64,000 nt of DNA from contig NZ_BLID01000011.1 in the NCBI RefSeq assembly GCF_009811315.1, positions 49,108 through 113,107 of the forward strand. Direction: 5' to 3'. The position numbers and the translations under genes are program-made. The stretch's first letter is position 1; each line of letters opens with the position of its first letter. Positions 62,019-64,000 of this stretch are shown here, piece after piece. This DNA comes from Vibrio atypicus. Its GTDB lineage: Bacteria > Pseudomonadota > Gammaproteobacteria > Enterobacterales > Vibrionaceae. Under the pieces are notes generated by a model that was not told the DNA's origin, ran no database searches, and saw only the letters and a list, made by a program, of their open reading frames with translations.

Positions 62019-63431
62019 TTAACTATAAGAAATACAGACCTTATTTTTACCACTGCTTTTAGCTTGATATAGCAATTCATCGGCACGACGAATCCCTTCA
62101 CTACTCCATACATGCCAAAGGCTTTCAAAATGACTCGATGTATAAATCACTGCGCCTCCTGATACGGTAACCCGAACAACATTCCCTGTCGGAAGCCGAT
62201 ATCCTTGCCAACTAATGTCTCTTTGAATGCGTTCTAAAATAGAAGAGACTAGTTCCGTTGATTCTCCGGTTATAGCAACGATATCGCACTGACGAAGGCT
62301 ATCAGCAATTACGTCTCCTATGTAGCAAAGCACTTTATCGCCAACCTCATGGCCATACTCGTCGTTAATTACCTTAAAATTGTCGATATCAAAAACACCA
62401 ATTGCTAAGTAATGTTTTTTTTCCTGATTCTTGAGTTTTTCCTCAAACCCTCGACGATTGACTAGCCCAGTTAACGGATCACGCATTGCGAGTTCACGCA
62501 GTTTTAGCTGCGCGGATTGAGTATAGCGATACCAAATGAAACTAAGTCCGACGCAATACAAGAGCAATAAAATGACAAACTGATCTTGCTCATGATCGAT
62601 GATGTGAAATATATGAATACGCTTTGGTTCATCAACATTCAAATAGAGCCCTGTATGTTGCTCATTAATATAAACAGGCTGTGAGAATGTAAAACTGACT
62701 AAATCGCCTTTATTTTTTCCTTTACGATCTTCTAATCGATATCCGGAGCTATTGTCTAGCAGTAAATCTTTAAGAAATGCATCTATTGCGAGCACTCCTT
62801 TAAACTCATTATCTATATAGATACCGCGAGTGATCGTAATAACTTTAGCACCAGTTAAGTAGTCTTCATAATCTCCCGTATAAACGACTTTATCGTGCTG
62901 CTGCGTTAGGCCGTATCGAATCGCATTTATCCAATAAGGTCGATTCATCACGACACTATCAAAGGTATCTCCTTGAATAACCAGTGCAAATTCTTTTGGT
63001 GAAGAAATAATAAACTTGTCTTTTGATAGAAAGTAAATTGAAGAAATCTTCTCTATCGCGCTAGCAAAGTAAGCCATTGAAGGTGCGATAAAGAGCCTAC
63101 GATACGCTTCTTGATATAATTCAGAATTTTCATCACACATCTCAGCTGGGCCGGGAAACAGAAAGTCATAATTCTCGCCTTGTTGACTTACCCCACCAAA
63201 ATTACAAGTCATCTCTTTAAGCTCGATAGTATGAGGTAATACATAGTGCTCATTGTGTAAGGGGTATAATGCTGAAATATTGTATTCGAGCGCGTTTAAT
63301 ACTTGGCTCAACTCTCCAAGGTTCTGCTCTACCCTCTGTTTTTCTTGGAGGTATTCCACTTTAGACTCGTCAGCAGAATCCACAATCAATAGCGCTATAA
63401 ACAATAGAAAGACTACTGTTATCCCTGCCAA
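62019..63431 (-). CDS. Membrane sensor with degenerate GGDEF domain
   Basis: A 470-residue inner-membrane protein. TM1 is at residues 3-18, a periplasmic Cache-like sensor fills about 19-283, TM2 is at 284-302, and the GGDEF domain is at about 308-470. The domain start (MRDPLTGLVNRRGF) and FDIDNFKVINDEYGHEVGD are normal, but the active-site GGDEF is replaced by GESTE (389-393), so cyclase activity is unlikely. The I-site RQCD (380-383) is kept, suggesting c-di-GMP binding. The start is a TTG with AAAGGGA upstream; an in-frame stop lies just before it. Confidence 0.87.
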   Translation of the reverse strand: MAGITVVFLLFIALLIVDSADESKVEYLQEKQRVEQNLGELSQVLNALEYNISALYPLHNEHYVLPHTIELKEMTCNFGGVSQQGENYDFLFPGPAEMCDENSELYQEAYRRLFIAPSMAYFASAIEKISSIYFLSKDKFIISSPKEFALVIQGDTFDSVVMNRPYWINAIRYGLTQQHDKVVYTGDYEDYLTGAKVITITRGIYIDNEFKGVLAIDAFLKDLLLDNSSGYRLEDRKGKNKGDLVSFTFSQPVYINEQHTGLYLNVDEPKRIHIFHIIDHEQDQFVILLLLYCVGLSFIWYRYTQSAQLKLRELAMRDPLTGLVNRRGFEEKLKNQEKKHYLAIGVFDIDNFKVINDEYGHEVGDKVLCYIGDVIADSLRQCDIVAITGESTELVSSILERIQRDISWQGYRLPTGNVVRVTVSGGAVIYTSSHFESLWHVWSSEGIRRADELLYQAKSSGKNKVCISYS

Positions 63432-63588
63432 TGTTTTTTAATCCCTTTTTACAATTTGACGTCACTGAGTATTCACAATATTGAATTTGAACTTTACATT
63501 AACAGAATGCCATCCCATTTCTAGCCTGTTTTTAATCTATATGCCATTAAATGCAAAGAAGGGAGGGAAGTGAGACTTTACGCATACG

Positions 63589-63605
63589 AAAAAGCCCTAG
63601 CTTTT
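63589..63605 (-). terminator. Hairpin/terminator, distal
   Basis: On the minus strand AAAAGC-TAGG-GCTTTTT: a 6-bp stem and T-tract, the last of three hairpins after tRNA-Asp. Confidence 0.55.
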
Positions 63606-63747
63606 CTACCGGGACACGTAGTTTAGCGCTTTGTTTGAAGAAATGCCGAGGCAGCGGGGGACACCTAGCCCGGGTAGCGTTCAATTGGACTCGCACACGA
63701 GCGGGACTTGTTCCCTGGGAGGGAGAGTCACTTTGTTCTAAAACGAC

Positions 63748-63773
63748 GAAACCCAGTCCGAAGACTGGGTTTC
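63748..63773 (-). terminator. Hairpin with TTCG tetraloop
   Basis: On the minus strand GAAACCCAGTC-TTCG-GACTGGGTTTC: a perfect 11-bp stem with the stable C(UUCG)G loop, followed by GTCGTTTT. Confidence 0.8.
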
Positions 63774-63850
63774 TAAATAAGTGGCTGACGGCTGGGGTTG
63801 CAGGCAACCGGGACTCGTTGGTCGCAGACCAAATTAATCCTGTAGATACG

Positions 63851-63880
63851 AAAAACCCTAGCATTTCTGCTAGGGTTTTT
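63851..63880 (-). terminator. Terminator directly after tRNA-Asp
   Basis: On the minus strand AAAAACCCTAGCA-GAAA-TGCTAGGGTTTTT: a perfect 13-bp stem with GNRA loop and T-tract, 10 bases after the tRNA CCA. Confidence 0.92.
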
Positions 63881-63889
63881 CTGAATAAA

Positions 63890-63966
63890 TGGCGGAGCGG
63901 ACGGGACTCGAACCCGCGACCCCCGGCGTGACAGGCCGGTATTCTAACCAACTGAACTACCGCTCC
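63890..63966 (-). tRNA. tRNA-Asp (GTC)
   Basis: A 77-base tRNA with encoded CCA. On the minus strand the acceptor arms are GGAGCGG and CCGCTCC with discriminator G, the D-arm includes TAGTTCAGTTGGTTAGAA, the anticodon loop reads CTGTCAC (anticodon GTC), and the T-arm is CGGGTTCGAGTCCCG. In Vibrio and E. coli tRNA-Asp commonly ends rRNA operons after 5S rRNA; the upstream side is beyond base 64000, so that link cannot be seen here. Confidence 0.97.
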
Positions 63967-64000
63967 GCACTGGTCAGACATTGAAGTCTAAATTTAAAGC

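Larger units (their letters stand above)
63432..63889 (-). other. Structured region between tRNA-Asp and the GGDEF gene
   Basis: About 460 bases containing three hairpins (listed separately) and tRNA-like words such as CGAGTCC and a CCA-ended CCGTCAGCCA on the minus strand. Long frames on both strands here are translations of this non-coding sequence and of the tRNA itself and are not genes. The part next to the GGDEF start (63432-63540) shows nothing of note. Confidence 0.5.

Noticed and set aside
63547..63981. 144- and 126-codon frames over the tRNA-Asp region on both strands
   Set aside because: They translate tRNA-Asp (GAVVQLVRIPACHAGGRGFESRPLRH is the well-known artefact, quoted in part) and its terminators; no ribosome binding site or real domain.

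Overview
The window is a stretch of a Vibrio chromosome (gammaproteobacterium, Vibrionaceae). This rests on protein similarity recognised by eye (CRP, AstC/AstA/AstD, the VC_2705-type symporter pair, CrbS/CrbR, zntR-purHD-hupA order), on gene order resembling V. cholerae chromosome 1, and on Vibrio-style intergenic repeats. The species cannot be fixed from sequence alone. I see no insertion sequence, prophage, integron or CRISPR array. Coding density is high and nearly all genes look intact.

Layout. (1) 1-3.6 kb: end of a TIGR02444 gene, yheT, yheU, prkB and crp. (2) 3.6-8.5 kb, minus strand: the arginine succinyltransferase genes astC/argD-astA-astD and a DUF1338 dioxygenase-like gene behind a terminator. 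(3) 9-10 kb: a small lipoprotein and pabA. (4) 10.1-18.6 kb, minus strand: a porin, two very large GlyGly-CTERM ExeM-type nucleases and a secreted endonuclease I. The second ExeM has lost several catalytic residues. (5) 19-22.8 kb: fxsA, aspA, dcuA. (6) 23.3-31.6 kb: a YfcC-type transporter, the arginine deiminase genes arcA-arcC-argF(arcB), pyrBI with a leader peptide and attenuator, and an extra ArgR-family regulator. (7) 31.7-47.6 kb: dsbD, then an acetate-switch neighbourhood (crbR, a MarC-family gene, the DUF4212/SSS symporter pair, the sensor kinase crbS, an MFS transporter, a CBS/DUF294 protein, a DnaQ-like exonuclease and acs). (8) 47.9-52.8 kb: aroQ-accB-accC, prmA, dusB-fis. (9) 53-58.9 kb: a GGEEF diguanylate cyclase, zntR, purHD, a DUF1481 lipoprotein and hupA. 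(10) 59-64 kb: a CNNM/CBS transporter with a structured leader, zapB, glpX, a degenerate GGDEF protein, and tRNA-Asp followed by strong hairpins.

How it fits together. Much of the window is central and overflow metabolism: arginine is degraded by two routes (AST and ADI), aspartate goes to fumarate and is exchanged by a Dcu carrier, carbamoyl phosphate is shared by argF, arcC and pyrB, and acetate is scavenged by acs under CrbS/CrbR. CRP is encoded here and CRP-like sites lie before crp itself, aspA, the porin/nuclease cluster and the arc genes. The porin-nuclease group looks like an extracellular DNA-scavenging unit.

The most interesting items are the apparent pseudo-nuclease beside an intact paralogue, the degenerate GGDEF protein that keeps an I-site, the three-way-junction leader before the CNNM gene, and the period-20 palindromic repeats between aroQ and accB. 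All functional names are from recognition of sequence motifs; no database search was run.
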